64,000 nt of DNA from Gliomastix tumulicola. Its lineage: Eukaryota; Ascomycota; Sordariomycetes; Hypocreales; Bionectriaceae. This document shows, one piece after another, positions 10,791 through 22,623 of the stretch (position 1 is the stretch's first letter; each line of letters begins with the position of its first letter). The stretch lies in assembly GCA_001599755.1 (NCBI GenBank), contig BCHX01000001.1:2666001-2730000 (forward strand), written 5' to 3'. Made by a program: the position numbers and the translations under genes. Below the pieces are notes generated by a model. It saw nothing but the letters and a program-made list of their open reading frames with translations. It had not been told where the DNA came from and did not search any database.

Positions 10791-12029
10791 ATGATAGCCA
10801 CCACACCGTATCCAATCCCAGACGGGCTCTATGCCATTCCTGAGGAGGAGCTGGACGTCCGACCCGATGAAGAGATCGATTATGATCTCCAGCACCCCAA
10901 ACCTGTCTCGGGAGACAAGAACATCTGGTTCTTCTGGCACAGTGGCTATGCGAACATGCATGGTTACACCAAGCGCAACATCCGCGCCTGGCACCGCCGT
11001 TTTTCGAAGAAGGGCTGGACGATTCGCGTCACGGACCGTCTAGAGGGCTCGCCGCTCAACATTGCCAACTTCGTAGACGTTCACGACCCGGAGTCGTTTC
11101 CAATTGCGTTCGTCGACGGCACCATCGGCGGCGACTATGGAATCCAGCATACGTCTGACCTAGTACGGTGGCCGCTGCTGCTCAAGTACGGTGGTGTGTA
11201 CGCCGACGTGGGAATGATCCAGATTGGCGACCTAGATCGGCTCTGGAATGAGACGGTGGCCAGCCCAGATACGCCCTACGAGATCCTGACCTACAACGCC
11301 GGTAGTGTCAATGATCGCAATCTCACCAACTACTTCCTTGCTTCTAACAAGAACAACGCTCTGTTCTCCCGCTGCCAGAAGCTCCTTTTGGCCCTCTGGA
11401 ACGCTGATGGAGGGAAGACGAGCACCGACGGCATGCATGCCAGCCCCCTCCTCAAGGAGGTCCCGCTCATGTCCGCCCAGGACTCGCTTTCGTTCGAAGA
11501 GAACGGTGTGTTTTATGGACCAGAGGACGTCAAGAGGCTTCTCTCGGATTACATCATCCAGGGCCAGGTCATGACACTTGTCATGGGTCTCATCGACGAC
11601 GAGGACGGCTGGAACGGCCCAGAGTACGCGGCCAAGCACATCTATGCCATGGATTATATGGAGCGCTCGCAGCTTATCAACGTCTATACCCAGTGGAACG
11701 GGCCGAGAGCCTGGGAGCTCATGTCGCTCCCCCTACCAGCAGACGGCGCAGAGGAGACGGAGGATCAGAAGCTGGCCAGGGAGATTGTCGTAGGCTGCCT
11801 GCAGCGAAGCTGGGGTTTCAAGCTGGCTCATGGGCTGATCATTAGGGTCATGGGTCAAACTCTGGGTTCGCTATGGAGGAAGCATGAGGGTTCTGACAAT
11901 GTGCCTGGAACATATGCCCACTGGTTCCGATATGGCGTGGCCAACTGGAACCAGAAGACAGTACCGCCTAAGCTCGAGTTTGTCGTTCTCCCGCCCTACA
12001 AGAGGGGACCGCTGCTCAGAGAGTCATAG
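10791..12029 (+). CDS. Glycosyltransferase, capsule polysaccharide synthesis (Caps_synth/GT32-like) family
   Basis: Single exon, 412 aa, ATG at 10791. The core resembles fungal proteins of the capsular polysaccharide synthesis family. NIWFFWHSGYANMH opens the nucleotide-sugar-binding fold, TKRNIRAWHRRFSKKGW follows, and SDLVRWPLLLKYGGVYADVG matches the SDxxR...YGGxYxDxx signature of GT32-type enzymes. The metal-binding DXD is represented by ADVG, so only one Asp of the usual pair is present. No signal peptide or membrane segment is visible, unlike Golgi mannosyltransferases of the same superfamily, which suggests a cytosolic enzyme or a membrane-associated one that uses a partner. Donor and acceptor are unknown. 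The family call is good; the activity is inference. Confidence 0.75.
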   Translation: MIATTPYPIPDGLYAIPEEELDVRPDEEIDYDLQHPKPVSGDKNIWFFWHSGYANMHGYTKRNIRAWHRRFSKKGWTIRVTDRLEGSPLNIANFVDVHDPESFPIAFVDGTIGGDYGIQHTSDLVRWPLLLKYGGVYADVGMIQIGDLDRLWNETVASPDTPYEILTYNAGSVNDRNLTNYFLASNKNNALFSRCQKLLLALWNADGGKTSTDGMHASPLLKEVPLMSAQDSLSFEENGVFYGPEDVKRLLSDYIIQGQVMTLVMGLIDDEDGWNGPEYAAKHIYAMDYMERSQLINVYTQWNGPRAWELMSLPLPADGAEETEDQKLAREIVVGCLQRSWGFKLAHGLIIRVMGQTLGSLWRKHEGSDNVPGTYAHWFRYGVANWNQKTVPPKLEFVVLPPYKRGPLLRES

Positions 12030-12488
12030 ACCATAAGAGTTGACAGACAACCATCGATAGAAAACTCCGAATTCACCTTCAACGACACGTACAGCTCGGT
12101 TTTCACTGGAAAATGGCATGAATATGCAGTCAAGCGTAAGCGATATAGGGTAGGGCCTGCTGTCTTGATAAGTGCTGGCTTGACGGCTTCCGCTGAGTTG
12201 CTGTGCTGGGGGTATTGGGCGTATGGCATCCGAATGCCCTTATCTAGAGCCGGAATAGTTACTATCTGTCTTCCCCTGGTAGATCATAAGACGTGGTTGA
12301 TCATAAACTGGCCTACTCTTTGACGGGTGACCTTGTCTCTGGTCAGGCTTCGCGATAGTGGGGCATTTGAGAATGGGCTGGTCGCGTCTTTGCTCGTGCT
12401 TCATCGCCTGCTCTTTCAATTCGGTAACCATCAATTGAAACCTCACCAACCTGGACATCAGATAAACTCGGAAACTGTCCAGCTAGCC
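12030..12488. other. Intergenic between two plus-strand genes
   Basis: 459 bp that contain the 3' UTR of the glycosyltransferase gene and the promoter of the CENP-H-like gene. The coding frame of the latter is open upstream to 12327, but the conserved part begins at the ATG at 12489. No other element recognised. Confidence 0.5.
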
Positions 12489-13337
12489 ATGGCAGACTTT
12501 GTCGACCACCCCATGGAGGATTTCGCGCAGCAGGAATCGAAGCTCCAAGTATCAGCCGATGAGTTGAAGGCCCTCGAACTCTGGGACCGACTCCAAGAGC
12601 TACAGCTCGAGATCGCCGTCATCAATGCACAGAATTCGGGCATACCAGGTTAGCTCACGCTTCAGCGATCCCCTTCTATAGCCGGAGGCTCATGTGACCG
12701 TCAAATGCTACGTAGACGCTTTCCCGGAGCTGTCACCCGAAGACGCGGACGCGGCTCGTGACGAGCTACTCGATGTTCGAGGACAGTACCTTCTGAAGAA
12801 CATGGTGGTCGAGTCCGTCTTATCGGCAAACCCCATACTGAAGGCAGTTCATAACGGCATCGATGCCTCACCTGTTGAACGGTACGCTATCATCGGCCCT
12901 GCCTCCCCAGCACGAGAGACAAGGCACACTGACTTAATTGACTGCTCACGCTGTGCAGGGACCTGTTACCGTACATCGAGAAGAGAGACGCAGTCAGCCT
13001 ACAAGCTGCGGCCATCTCATCAGCGGCAAGCGACATCCGTGGCCAGTCTATGAACGCGCAGACGGAAGCCCTCCAAGCCTCGAGGAAGAATGTCGAGCTC
13101 GCATCAGAGGTCATCACGTTGGGCGCAGAGCTGGAGCAGAAGAAGTTCAGCTACGACCGCGACGACCCAGAAGCGCGGGAGACGATCCAGACGGCAGAGG
13201 GAGAGCTTAGGACCAGTAGACAGAGATGGCGCGTCCTGAAGGGCGTCACGGCTGGGATCGTGGCGGGCAGCGGCGTTGACTGGGGCCGCGATGAGAAACT
13301 ACGGGAGCTGGTGCTGGACATAGAGGGCGACGACTGA
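12489..13337 (+). CDS. CENP-H-like inner kinetochore protein (Fta3/Mcm16-type)
   Basis: Candidate subunit of the constitutive centromere-associated network, which links centromeric nucleosomes to the outer kinetochore. Model: join(12489-12648, 12716-12881, 12959-13337), 234 aa. The first intron must end at the CTACGTAG acceptor (67 bp), because the nearer TATAG would give a 33-bp intron and break frame. Exon 1 and early exon 2 encode helical segments (ELKALELWDRLQELQLEI, DARDELLDVRGQYLLK-like). ANPILKAVHNG and SPVERDLLPYIEKRD follow. The C-terminal block (RQRWRVLKGVTAGIVAGSG, VDWGRDEKLRELVLD) matches my recollection of the CENP-H C-terminal domain. The protein is mostly helical with no membrane segment. 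Family call is moderately strong; function is from family knowledge. Confidence 0.75.
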
Positions 13338-16290
13338 TGTAGTGACCTCTGTTATCAACGTACGTGATCAAAGCGATGACATGAGAAGGCAAGCCTCAAT
13401 AAAAGCACTGTCAGGACGATGAAGGTTAGATACAGAGAGGATGGACCGTGTATTCATTCATGAGGATGTATGGATGAAGAACGCTGATCACGTGCACCGC
13501 GTGAGGACCTTAATGAGCTTGAGCAGAAAGACTCGTAGGGGTGCTGGGGAGGGACAGACAGAGGAGCTCAGCTTGGGGAGGGGAGACAGCTGGGCAGCAT
13601 CCATCGCCCATCACTCGCATCAATAACAAACGCGTCCCCCCCCTCCCCCCGTGGCTTGAGCGGAGTACCCGCTAATTATTGCTCAGTCTCAGGCGGTTCA
13701 ACTGGCATCAATGCGGCCGAGAGTCGCACTCAGCCAGCCCAACCCGCCCGCAGCAGACTCACTACTCCCTCCCTCATCACGTATCCCTCGCTAAGCTAGC
13801 TCCTTCGAGACTGCAACAACAGCCGGCTAGGGTTGCGCCGGGAAATGTTGCGTGACCCGTCTCACTCCTTTCATGCTCTCTCCCTCCCTCAGCCCCCTCT
13901 CCCTGAGTGCTAACCCTGCAAACTCCGTCTATTGGCGAGCCCGCCCTAAAATAAGAAGTCACATTCACACAGTATGTTGGACGCTGCCGTCCTCCCAAAG
14001 CCAGTTGCTCCACTTCATGTCCGTCCAGACAGGAGTCCAGATCTGGAGCGAGCTGGGCCGGTGCTCCCTGCATGCTGCATGCGCGCAACTTGTTGATAGT
14101 ACCTACCAGCCTTTGCCTCTTTGTGCGGCATAACAGCCTCAATGCAAAAAGCTGGACTTGCTGGACTCAAAGCTGCATAAGAACCAGCTGTTTCGTCATC
14201 TTACTTTGCGCATGAACAGCCTGCACTGGGCTCACAGTCTTCTGATGCCATGATGAGCGTGCTACTAGCAAGTCGCACAGTACAAAGCTCCAAGCCCTGG
14301 GCTGCGAGGGACTGAAGGATCGAGAAGGGGTGCCACAGGAAAAGGTACAAAGAGCCGTGTACCAGTACTTGGAAAAAAGTGTATGACGGTACCGGGCGTC
14401 ATACAAGGGTGCAAGTACCCCGCTCGCAGACTGTTCCAAGACGCATCGGGTTGTTATGGCACGCAAGTCTCTGACACTGTCCACACCAGCCGTCGCGTTG
14501 CTGCCGCTATCAGCTGCTATTATGTGCTAGCCATCGACAAGGGTGGCTATGCAGTGAGGTAGCACGCCGTATTAATTTGCCTGCTTACATGATAAGGTCA
14601 GAGACGCGACGGGTTGCAGCATGCAGGAATGGATGATTGAGTGATGCAGCAGCGCCTTCTTTCATCCAGTGAGACTGGAGAGAGACCGCCCTCACACGTT
14701 GGGTGGAGGAATGCAATGTCACTGCTGCAGCAGGGAGCAATGTCGACGTCAGCAAAACGTGAGCAATAGACTTTTGGACGCGGAACTCTCTCCCAGACAG
14801 CCACGGCTAGGATGCTGTTGGTCGTGGTGGTAGTAGCATTGGGATCGAGGCCAGTGTCCCCCATACACTCCGTACAGTACTCGTATCAGCCAGGCTTGTC
14901 GGCGTGGCCGCACATGTCAGTCGCCGACTGGTGGTAATAATAGCCCATATTTCTCAGCAGTGTCGCACACACTACTACCATAGCTCCTGGTGCTAGCAGC
15001 AGTAGGAGTGGTGCCAGCCAAAGGGAGGAGGAGCTCAAGCTCCCTGCGAGTGTGTTGGATAACAAGGTCCGCGTGTGTTTGGCCGAAGGCAGACACCGGT
15101 CCAAGGTACATGGGACGGGACACATGATGAGACAGGCCATTCGTGCAGGTATGTGATGCGTGCTTCACGAGGGGGGAAGGAGGGCTCGGGAGGGTCGAAT
15201 ATTGGTGCCTCATTGAACAGCTGATTCCTTGCAGCGGCCGGGTGGCTGCTTTGTCTATGCGACCTCGCCCGTCCAAGGGACCAAGGGAGCAGTCGATGGA
15301 CAGCTGAGGGTGGCACTAGAGCAGAATAGTCCCGTCCTCACACTCCCGGAAGACAAGGTGGTGGTGAACTCTGAACAGCGCCCAGCGGATGAAAAGGTTC
15401 GGCACAGTGTGGTGGGATGACTAAGGCCGCTAGTGGTACTGTGTGCGTTGGGGAGCTGTGCTGTGGCCGCAGTCTTGGGGGGGAAGGCACTGCACTTTCG
15501 GTCCTGCTTTCTCGAGGACCGACGGGAGGTGTCTGCTGAGGTGTGTGTGCGCTCCTTTTTTGCGCCCGTGTTTCATGCGTGCATTTTTGATCACTCGAGT
15601 GAGTGGTGTTTTCAATTGGCTACGAACAGTACAGTTGTTTTTCTGTTAGCAAAGCTCAGTGCCCAGTGACTGGAGGTGATGATGGCAGCGGCAGTACTCC
15701 AGGAAGGCGCGCTGGTATGGAGCTACCCTTAGAACCTAAGTACTACTACTCTACCTACACCCAGCATCTCTCATCACCACGTCCGTATCTGCGTGGGTGT
15801 GTAATAACGTCTTCCTACACAACAAATGTCCCACTACGGTCGGTATTGTCTGTCTGTCGCACGGTAAGGTTGGGTGCAGGTGCGAGGTCCAGCCCCATAT
15901 GAGCAGGTGCTGCGACCGCGGGCTAAGGTGTATGTACTGGCGGCACAGTACTACAGGTACCGTCTACCTACAGCACAGTACACACATGTCTCTTACTGCT
16001 GGAGCGCAGAGGAGAGTGTGTGGGTGCAGTGTGGTGAGTGGAGGGGGCGAGGCGCGCCTAGGCAACCTGTTTTGGCCGTTCCAGGTCCAAAGTGCCCGGC
16101 CACAAGAAGCGTGAGGTGAGAGGTGCCCGCCCGCAATCACTCCTGCCCCATGGCACCTGGGGCCCATAGTAAAAAAGGCTGCCCCCTTGGCCCTCCTCCC
16201 TCCTCTGCTGGCTTTCCCTCTCACTCTTCTCCCATACAAATCCTCGCATACAAACCCGCCGCGTCCATATACCAACACCACACGCAATAG
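13338..16290. other. Long non-coding interval between CENP-H-like gene and NHP6
   Basis: Almost 3 kb without a supportable gene. All open frames are under about 125 codons, overlap on both strands and show Cys/Arg/Ser-rich composition typical of chance translation. The last 150 bp before 16290 are strongly pyrimidine-rich, ending in a CACACGCAATAG|GTGAGT context, and look like the promoter and first non-coding exon of NHP6. The rest may hold distal regulatory sequence or a non-coding transcript, which cannot be told from sequence. Confidence 0.5.
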
Positions 16291-16942
16291 GTGAGTACCT
16301 CTGTTTTGCTGTGCACCGCCGCCAAACACAAGTCACTATCACGCTCTATTGCATCCTCTGCTTTTTCCCGCTCTCGCTGCTCCGCGCACATGTTTTTTTG
16401 CCCGTTTTTCGTGTCGTCTGGAGCGATGCAGCTGCTTTCGCATCTTCACGATGCTGCGCATGCTCTTGGTGCTGCTCGTCACCTGTGCCCTGCACCTGCA
16501 CCTCCTGCGCTCGAGTCCACCACAGTCCACTCACAACGCGTCTTCCGGCCGAGCTCAGCTAACAGCTTCGTCGCGCAGTGCAGATTACAGTATCGGCACC
16601 ACCGTCGCCAATTCGCAATTAAAAACACCATAAAGGTATGCATCGCACCTTAATTGCGCATATTTCGAGCTTCAATCCGCGCCCCGGCCCTCGCCACGGT
16701 CGCAATTGCCTTTGCGCCCCAGCGTCGCCCGAAGCTGGTCGACAGCTTCGGGAGCTTCTCGACGCGGAGCTTGCGACTCGCCACCAGCGCGATCGCGCCC
16801 TTGTGGGAGCTCGCCTTAGCGCACTGCATTTTCGCAGCAGCGCCAGCGCTTCAGCACCTGGCCACGATGCATCGCGCCACCTTGAGCGCTGCATACTGAT
16901 TGTCGTACCGATGCTGACTTTGGCTACAGCTAAACCCGTCAG
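16291..16942 (+). other. Probable 652-bp intron in the NHP6 5' leader
   Basis: A consensus donor (AATAG|GTGAGTACC) follows a CT-rich promoter-like stretch. A good branch/acceptor pair (GCTAAACCCGTCAG) ends 15 bp before the NHP6 ATG at 16958. Between them no continuing coding frame is visible. Long leader introns are known in highly expressed fungal genes. The assignment is by signal quality and position only. Confidence 0.5.
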
Positions 16943-16957
16943 ACATTACCACTCAAG

Positions 16958-17515
16958 ATGCCTAAGGCTACCACCACCAAGCGCGGCGGCAAGGAGGTCA
17001 AGAAGAGGGGCAAGAAGGGTAAGTCAGATATCACCCATGCCACTCAGGTGTCGACGAACCACGCCGAGCGAAGCTGCGACACGCTGCCTAGTCTGCATGA
17101 CTGCATTCTGGGACGGCTGTGTAGTGATGCATCGCGTCGTCGTCGACACCAGTCACCCCTTGCACCACTCCATCACATACATCTACAGTCATGCTAACTC
17201 TGCCTGACAGACCCCAACGCTCCCAAGCGTGGCCTTTCTGCCTACATGTTCTTCGCCAACGAGCAGCGTGAGAACGTCCGTGAGGAGAACCCTGGCATCT
17301 CCTTCGGCCAGGTCGGCAAGCTTCTCGGTGAGCGCTGGAAGGCCCTCAACGACAAGCAGCGTGCCCCCTACGAGGCCAAGGCTGCTGCCGACAAGAAGCG
17401 TTATGAGGATGAGAAGCAGGCCTACAACGTATGAACCTGACCAGGCCTTTGGATCGAAGAAGTTATGAAGCTGATGAGAATTGTGTAGGCTGCGGACGAC
17501 GATGAATCGTCCTAA
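16958..17515 (+). CDS. NHP6: Non-histone chromosomal protein 6, HMG-box DNA-bending protein
   Basis: Small nuclear protein that bends DNA without sequence specificity and assists nucleosome remodelling (FACT) and transcription initiation. Model: join(16958-17018, 17211-17428, 17489-17515), 101 aa. Exon 1 encodes a basic Lys/Arg-rich leader (MPKATTTKRGGKEVKKRGKK). Exon 2 carries the whole HMG box (DPNAPKRGLSAYMFFANEQ, then GKLLGERWKALNDKQ and YEAKAAADKKRYEDEKQAYN). Exon 3 adds the short acidic tail AADDDESS. Introns are 192 and 60 bp with consensus borders. Length matches fungal Nhp6 (about 93-104 aa). All key aromatic residues of the box are present. Confidence 0.95.
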
Positions 17516-18513
17516 GGAGCATTATTGAGCCTACACTTTTCGGACTGAGCGGAACCCTAACCTCAGCTGGGAGGGAACGGCGCAATGTGTTGTATTTTGG
17601 GCTGGTTGGGCGGTGTTGCATGACGGCACGAAACGGGATGCGTGCTTTTTCAATCTTTCTTCGTCCTTTCTTTCTGTTTTCCCCTCGTCATGTCCATTTC
17701 TTACAACTCATTAGCCGCTTCGCATTGGCGGCTCCTTTATTGTCTCATGACGCACCTTTCAAACTGATGAGGTAGACGGCAGAATGATGGATCTGCAGGT
17801 ATTTCTACCCGGGAAGGCATACTCTGACGAGGCTCGGATCAATGGGTCTAGATAAGGTCTCGAGATAATAAACGAGGAACATGTACAACTACCACTGGCA
17901 GTAGATGATGCCGTTTTGTGACGCACTGTCTGTCGCCTGGTCTTGATTGTGAGGCATACCTCAAGCAGCCTCGCGGGCGGCTCGTATTCGGGTAGGTCAG
18001 CAAGTAGTAAAGGACTGGCTGTCGTGGAAGTGAGGCGAGAGGAAGGACCGACTGCCGTTCCTGCCTCACCCGCCGTAGTGAGCCGGAGTGAGGCGTGGCT
18101 GCCTCAGGACCGAAGAAGGCATCCGTCAAATTAACGGCTTAGAAACCAGTCATATAAACGCCCAATTTCCCACCTGCGCACCTCCACCATTTCTGCCTCT
18201 CCCACCATTACCTCACCTCATCAGTCTGGACGTGCCATCAGCACAGACGCTGTCGGTGCACCAACCATCATGGCTGAGCACGCTGCTGGCTGACCGAGGA
18301 CAGGGAGGGGAGGGGAGGGGAGTGGAGGAGATGCAGGTGTCGTCGGGTCGCAGAGGGACAAGAGGCAGAGAGGAAGGACGGCCACATCCCACCGCTTGCG
18401 AGGTGCCGCGTGGTTTTTATCCTTCATTTCGAATGGGTCTCCCGCATTCGCCTCCTGGGGGCGACACGAGACCTACACCTTGTTGGGCTAGCTTCAGTCC
18501 GTCCTTGAGCATC

Positions 18514-18537
18514 CATCATCATCATCATCATCATCAT
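18514..18537. repeat. (CAT)8 microsatellite
   Basis: Eight uninterrupted CAT triplets in non-coding DNA; candidate length-variable marker. Confidence 0.95.
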
Positions 18538-19235
18538 CGACTTCGGCCGTACCATGCCATTCATCGCCAGGCGGCCCCGGAGCGCCTACGGCTCCTTGCA
18601 CCGACGAACCCAGTCGGCGATGGACATGGAGATGCGGATGGAGATGCAGCTGCAGCTACTGACGCTGGATGCGTGGCGTGGCGGCCCCTCCCCTCCGCTC
18701 CCCCCCTCTTCACCCCCTCTTTCTGCACTGCTGCATGTGCAGCTGCTATCATTGCCATATCATATCATGCCATGCCAAAGAAGAGGGGCTCTGCCTTCGT
18801 GGCAGCATCTGAGAAGCCGAATCATCTCTGACGAGATGGGTCTCGCCCCCCCTCCTCTTGCCTTAGACAGGCCGGAACGAGCGACTCGCCTGCGACCATC
18901 AACCGGCCTATCTATCTCCTACGACTTCAATTGGGGAGCATGGCGTCGGTAAGGCAATCAATCGCTGGTCGGCTGCATTAGAGAAAATATGGCTCAAACC
19001 CGACATTTCATCATCACGAGACTACTCTGACGGTGGTATCGTGGCGGGACATAGACGACACGTTGGCTCGTCGATTCGTCATTTTGTTTTCTTCTTCCTT
19101 CCTTTCTCATTCTGCACCTCCAACGGCATCCCGTGCATGCTTATTACAGCCCCTGTCCCCGTCTCGCGATCCAGAGACTCACGTGGGTAGTCCGTCAATC
19201 AGTGGCCAAGACTCCTTGCATTGCCTGACGCTGCC

Positions 19236-19250
19236 CAACGCAACGCAACG
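19236..19250. repeat. (CAACG)3 pentanucleotide repeat
   Basis: Three perfect CAACG units. A longer run of the same unit occurs at 26856-26880 upstream of the oxidoreductase gene. Confidence 0.85.
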
Positions 19251-19937
19251 CAGCGCACAGCGACGCAGCACCGGATAGCAGGGAGCGAGATTTGGGCTTG
19301 GTTACCGGACGGAACGGCGGATGCGGCCGTTATTGTGGTAACCCCGACGCCATTGGACGAGCACAAGCACTGTCACAACCACAGAACGGCCTTCTGGTGG
19401 CGGCGATAGTTTGCCATTCGCCCACAGCTAAGTATGCACTGAGGCTTCTGGCCCCCATCGCCATCAGCATCGATTCGATTCTCCTCGGCCCTTCTCCTCA
19501 CCGGCGCTCGCTGGCCCTTGCTGCCTCTCGTCATTGCCTCCTACCTGCCTTGCTCGTATGCACCCCATCTTCATCCCGCATACGAAGCTCCCGATATATA
19601 CACATATATATCTGGTATGTCACAGTCTCTCCTCATAGATCTCGCCCCGGCCGCCTCTTTGCCCCTCTCCACAAATGAGACGAGACCACATGGTTGCTCG
19701 TAGAAGGATCCGCCCTTATTCTCTGCTCTTCCCTATTAGATTTGTGATGTACTCCCCGTCATGTTATTGAGCCTCCTCTTCTTAGTCTGGCAGAGTGCAT
19801 GGTGAAGGCAGGACAGCTGCCAGGCCTTGTGTCAAAAACGCATCTATCTCACACCCGTCTTTATTCTACTAGACCACGCTTGAGTCGTCCTTCTACCCTT
19901 TATCATGACACCATAGGAGGGGTATCCGACAATCGCC

Positions 19938-21981
19938 ATGGATCTCATTCCTCACCCTGACATGGACCTTGGCGGTCCGATCGAAGTTCGTCTGTTCGGA
20001 GGATGTTGCTTGGAAGCCCAGAGGTCAGACAATGTAGCCCTTCAGCTCGAGGGCCTGAGGTTTGCTCTGGGAAAGGAAGAAAACAGCGATGTCCATATAG
20101 CCACCATCGTTGACACGATCCGTGCCTGCGCGCGCCTCCTCCGCGAGCTAGCAGACTTGTCGCAGATCCACCAAGAGCGCATCCGCATCGTGCTGAACCA
20201 CCTCAACGTCATCCTGCCATGTCTTTCCAGAACGCTTCGGGACATCACAACCTACTACGAGGATCGTACCCTGACCAAGACGAACCGTTGGCGGACAATG
20301 TATCACAAGATGGCAGAGGAGGCAGAGGGCATGACCCTGCCACATCGGTTCAAGCTCTACAACTATTTCTTGAAGTCACTGAGGGACGTCCTGATCAGGT
20401 ATGTCACGTTGCGTTGAACTATCTTCACCGTCTGCTCGACTGACAAGTGGCACCTAGATCACCAGACTTTGATTTCAATGGACTGGAGGAGGCACGTATC
20501 AAAATCATGCACCTCCGCGAACATCGAGGCATCCGTAAGTGCTTGTTTGCCACATCAGTTGTTAGATTGGACTAACCTTGGAGTGCCAGCTCCTCCTCCT
20601 GTCCCAGTTGGTCCTTGGATGCGCTCAGCTGCCTTGGCTGTCGATGGAGACCCTGTAAGTACACTTCGCTGCATCAAACTGTCCATACCTTCTGACACTC
20701 TGAATTGGTAGAGGGCTCATTGGGCCGAGAATATATTTTCACTGCCGCTGTCCTCCCGCACGGCGATGAAGCATCAACACCAGTACGCCTTTTCTTCATC
20801 ATCCCCGAACGCTTTTGTGACTAAAGTGTTGTCGCAGATCTATGTCAATTGGGCCGCACCAACAATGGGGTCAACTACCAGTTCCCGAGGGATCCAAAAT
20901 CTTGTTCAGACGGTGAGTCTTCCTCTTGTCTCCTGGGCAGAACGACAGAAAGACATGCTAAAACCACCATTCGTTATCTATAGCCCCTTCAATGATGACC
21001 AGATCAGCGTCATTGCGTACGAGAACGGCCTCGACCGGTCGCCATACCTGTTGATTCGACTCATCAACATGGAGGGTGGCGGAGCCTGGTTCTCCATGCG
21101 TGGCTTCCACGAGCTGTGCCTTGAGCGCGAGGGAAGTTCCCTCATTCTGAAGCGCTGGAGTCGAACCGCGCACACTTCTAAGAACTGGGCCATCCTCAAC
21201 TTCAAGACCTGGGAAGGTTCGTACACGAGAGGTCGGAAATGCATATCACTGACGGTCTGCTAACGACAATACGCAGAACTCGTACTCTTGTCCTGCACGT
21301 TCCTGGCACTCAAAGCTCGGAATGACTTGACTGTCGGCATGGGCCCCAACGAGTACAGCCTGCGGGGTGAGAAGAAACTCTTTCAAGCGTAAGTGCCGCG
21401 TGCGCAGCCAACCATGACCAGGTCCTTACAAGTAGTACAGGAAGATCACCGACGACGGCTTCTGGCACCATCTCATCGTCTTTCAGGATCACATGACAGG
21501 CGGAATCCGCCTCCAGGCGTCTGTCTTGGAAGGGCAACTACGCCTATGCCCGGTCTGGACAGCTTTTGGTAAGGCACTCCCGGTTGACTGGTGATAACGC
21601 CAGACAGGACTAGCTATGCTGACTGCTGCATGCTCTGATCGTGTAGTGACGCGCCAGGCCTCTTCCCCTAACTGGATGAAGCGTGCCTCCCGCAAGAGGG
21701 TCAGGCTGAGCGAGATCCAGCCCTACGTGTTCTGCCAGAATTATAAGCACAAGAACCAGCGACGAGGCCAGTCCGGCGCCTTTGAGATTACCTTTTTGAA
21801 CGAGGGTGGTAAGAGCTGCACATCCTGCCTCCCTACATGGCCATGGTCATTGGTGCTGACGAATGCTGTGTCTATAGCTTGCCAGCACTTCAGGGAATTG
21901 TTCAGGGAATTGTTCCCCTCCAGTCGACCGCGATCCAGGACCCCAGAGGCCATCGCTGCTGGCCCCGACGCTGAGGGCTGA
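19938..21981 (+). CDS. Conserved-looking hypothetical protein, ten exons
   Basis: Unnamed protein, 495 aa. Ten exons joined by nine consensus introns of 52-78 bp, all frame-preserving: join(19938-20398, 20458-20534, 20590-20654, 20712-20782, 20838-20912, 20984-21216, 21277-21388, 21441-21568, 21647-21808, 21878-21981). The N-terminal 155 residues are helical (IVDTIRACARLLRELADL, RIRIVLNHLNVILPCLSRTL), followed by SPDFDFNGLEEARIKIMHL and a Pro-rich linker. HWAENIFSLPLSSRTAMKHQ and WGQLPVPEGSKILFRR lead into a C-terminal beta-rich part (DQISVIAYENGLDRSPYLL, LCLEREGSSLILKRWSR, ITDDGFWHHLIVFQDHMTGG, IRLQASVLEGQLRLCPVWTA). No signal peptide, membrane segment or catalytic motif is seen. The tidy intron series and helical/beta architecture argue for a real gene. 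I do not recognise a function. It is convergent with phosphoglucomutase. Confidence 0.8.
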
Positions 21982-22623
21982 ACTGACGCTCTCCTGCATA
22001 CGTTACCACGCTCGCTATGAACACATGACCCCTCTCTCCTCGCACACGACTTTACGATGGAATTTGACTACGAGTCACGATATGAACGACTTCCCTTTGT
22101 CCTATCTCATGACACAAAACAAAACGAAACGAAGCGAAACCAAAAACAGACAGCAGCCGCAGATTGCACGATACCCCCGCTCCCTTCCCTGTTTCCTTTA
22201 CTTCTTTGATTTCTGTATTTCCCTGTCCGTTCTCATTGACTTGCCGGGAAGTGATGACTCTTATGCTAGCCGAATAGCCGTGGTGACAACCTCTAATAGG
22301 ATCTGGCGTCAGCCTAGAGGACAAGGAGAGATGGACAGGTATGACATTGATCATTTGTGATTGCGTGCTCATTCATGTACGATGCTTGTTTTCTAGCTTG
22401 CTATTCTCTGTCGTTATCAGCTGTTTTTAATCTTCTTTCTTAAGTCAAGCGCTCGCTCTCCATTTGTTCGTTCGTGCGTCCTCATGATTTTGTAGGTGTC
22501 GATGGCCACATAAGGAAATCGTCCATGCTTCCTACATCTATTCAGCTCCCACGATTAAGATAGAGCCGTTGCCCGGTTTTAGAATACACAGGCTGGCTTT
22601 TTGTACTTGCGCTGCACATATAT
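21982..22623. other. Convergent 3' region
   Basis: About 0.64 kb between two converging genes; it should hold both 3' UTRs. AT- and T-rich stretches (22.1-22.6 kb) are compatible with poly(A) signals on both strands. No gene seen. Confidence 0.6.

Larger units (their letters stand above)
17516..19937. other. Long intergenic interval with simple repeats
   Basis: 2.4 kb between NHP6 and the next plus-strand gene. It contains a (CAT)8 run, CAACG pentamers and several CT-rich tracts. The longest open frame (18088-18831, 247 codons) translates to Pro/His/Ser-rich sequence through the CAT run and has no motif, so I regard it as chance. The last 200 bp presumably contain the promoter of the gene at 19938. 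Confidence 0.5.

Noticed and set aside
12649..12681. 33-bp intron in the CENP-H-like gene ending at TATAG
   Set aside because: Too short for a fungal spliceosomal intron and it breaks frame; the 67-bp alternative keeps frame.
18088..18831. 247-codon frame with a His run
   Set aside because: The His run is the (CAT)8 microsatellite; the rest is Pro/Ser-rich without homology-like features or splice context.
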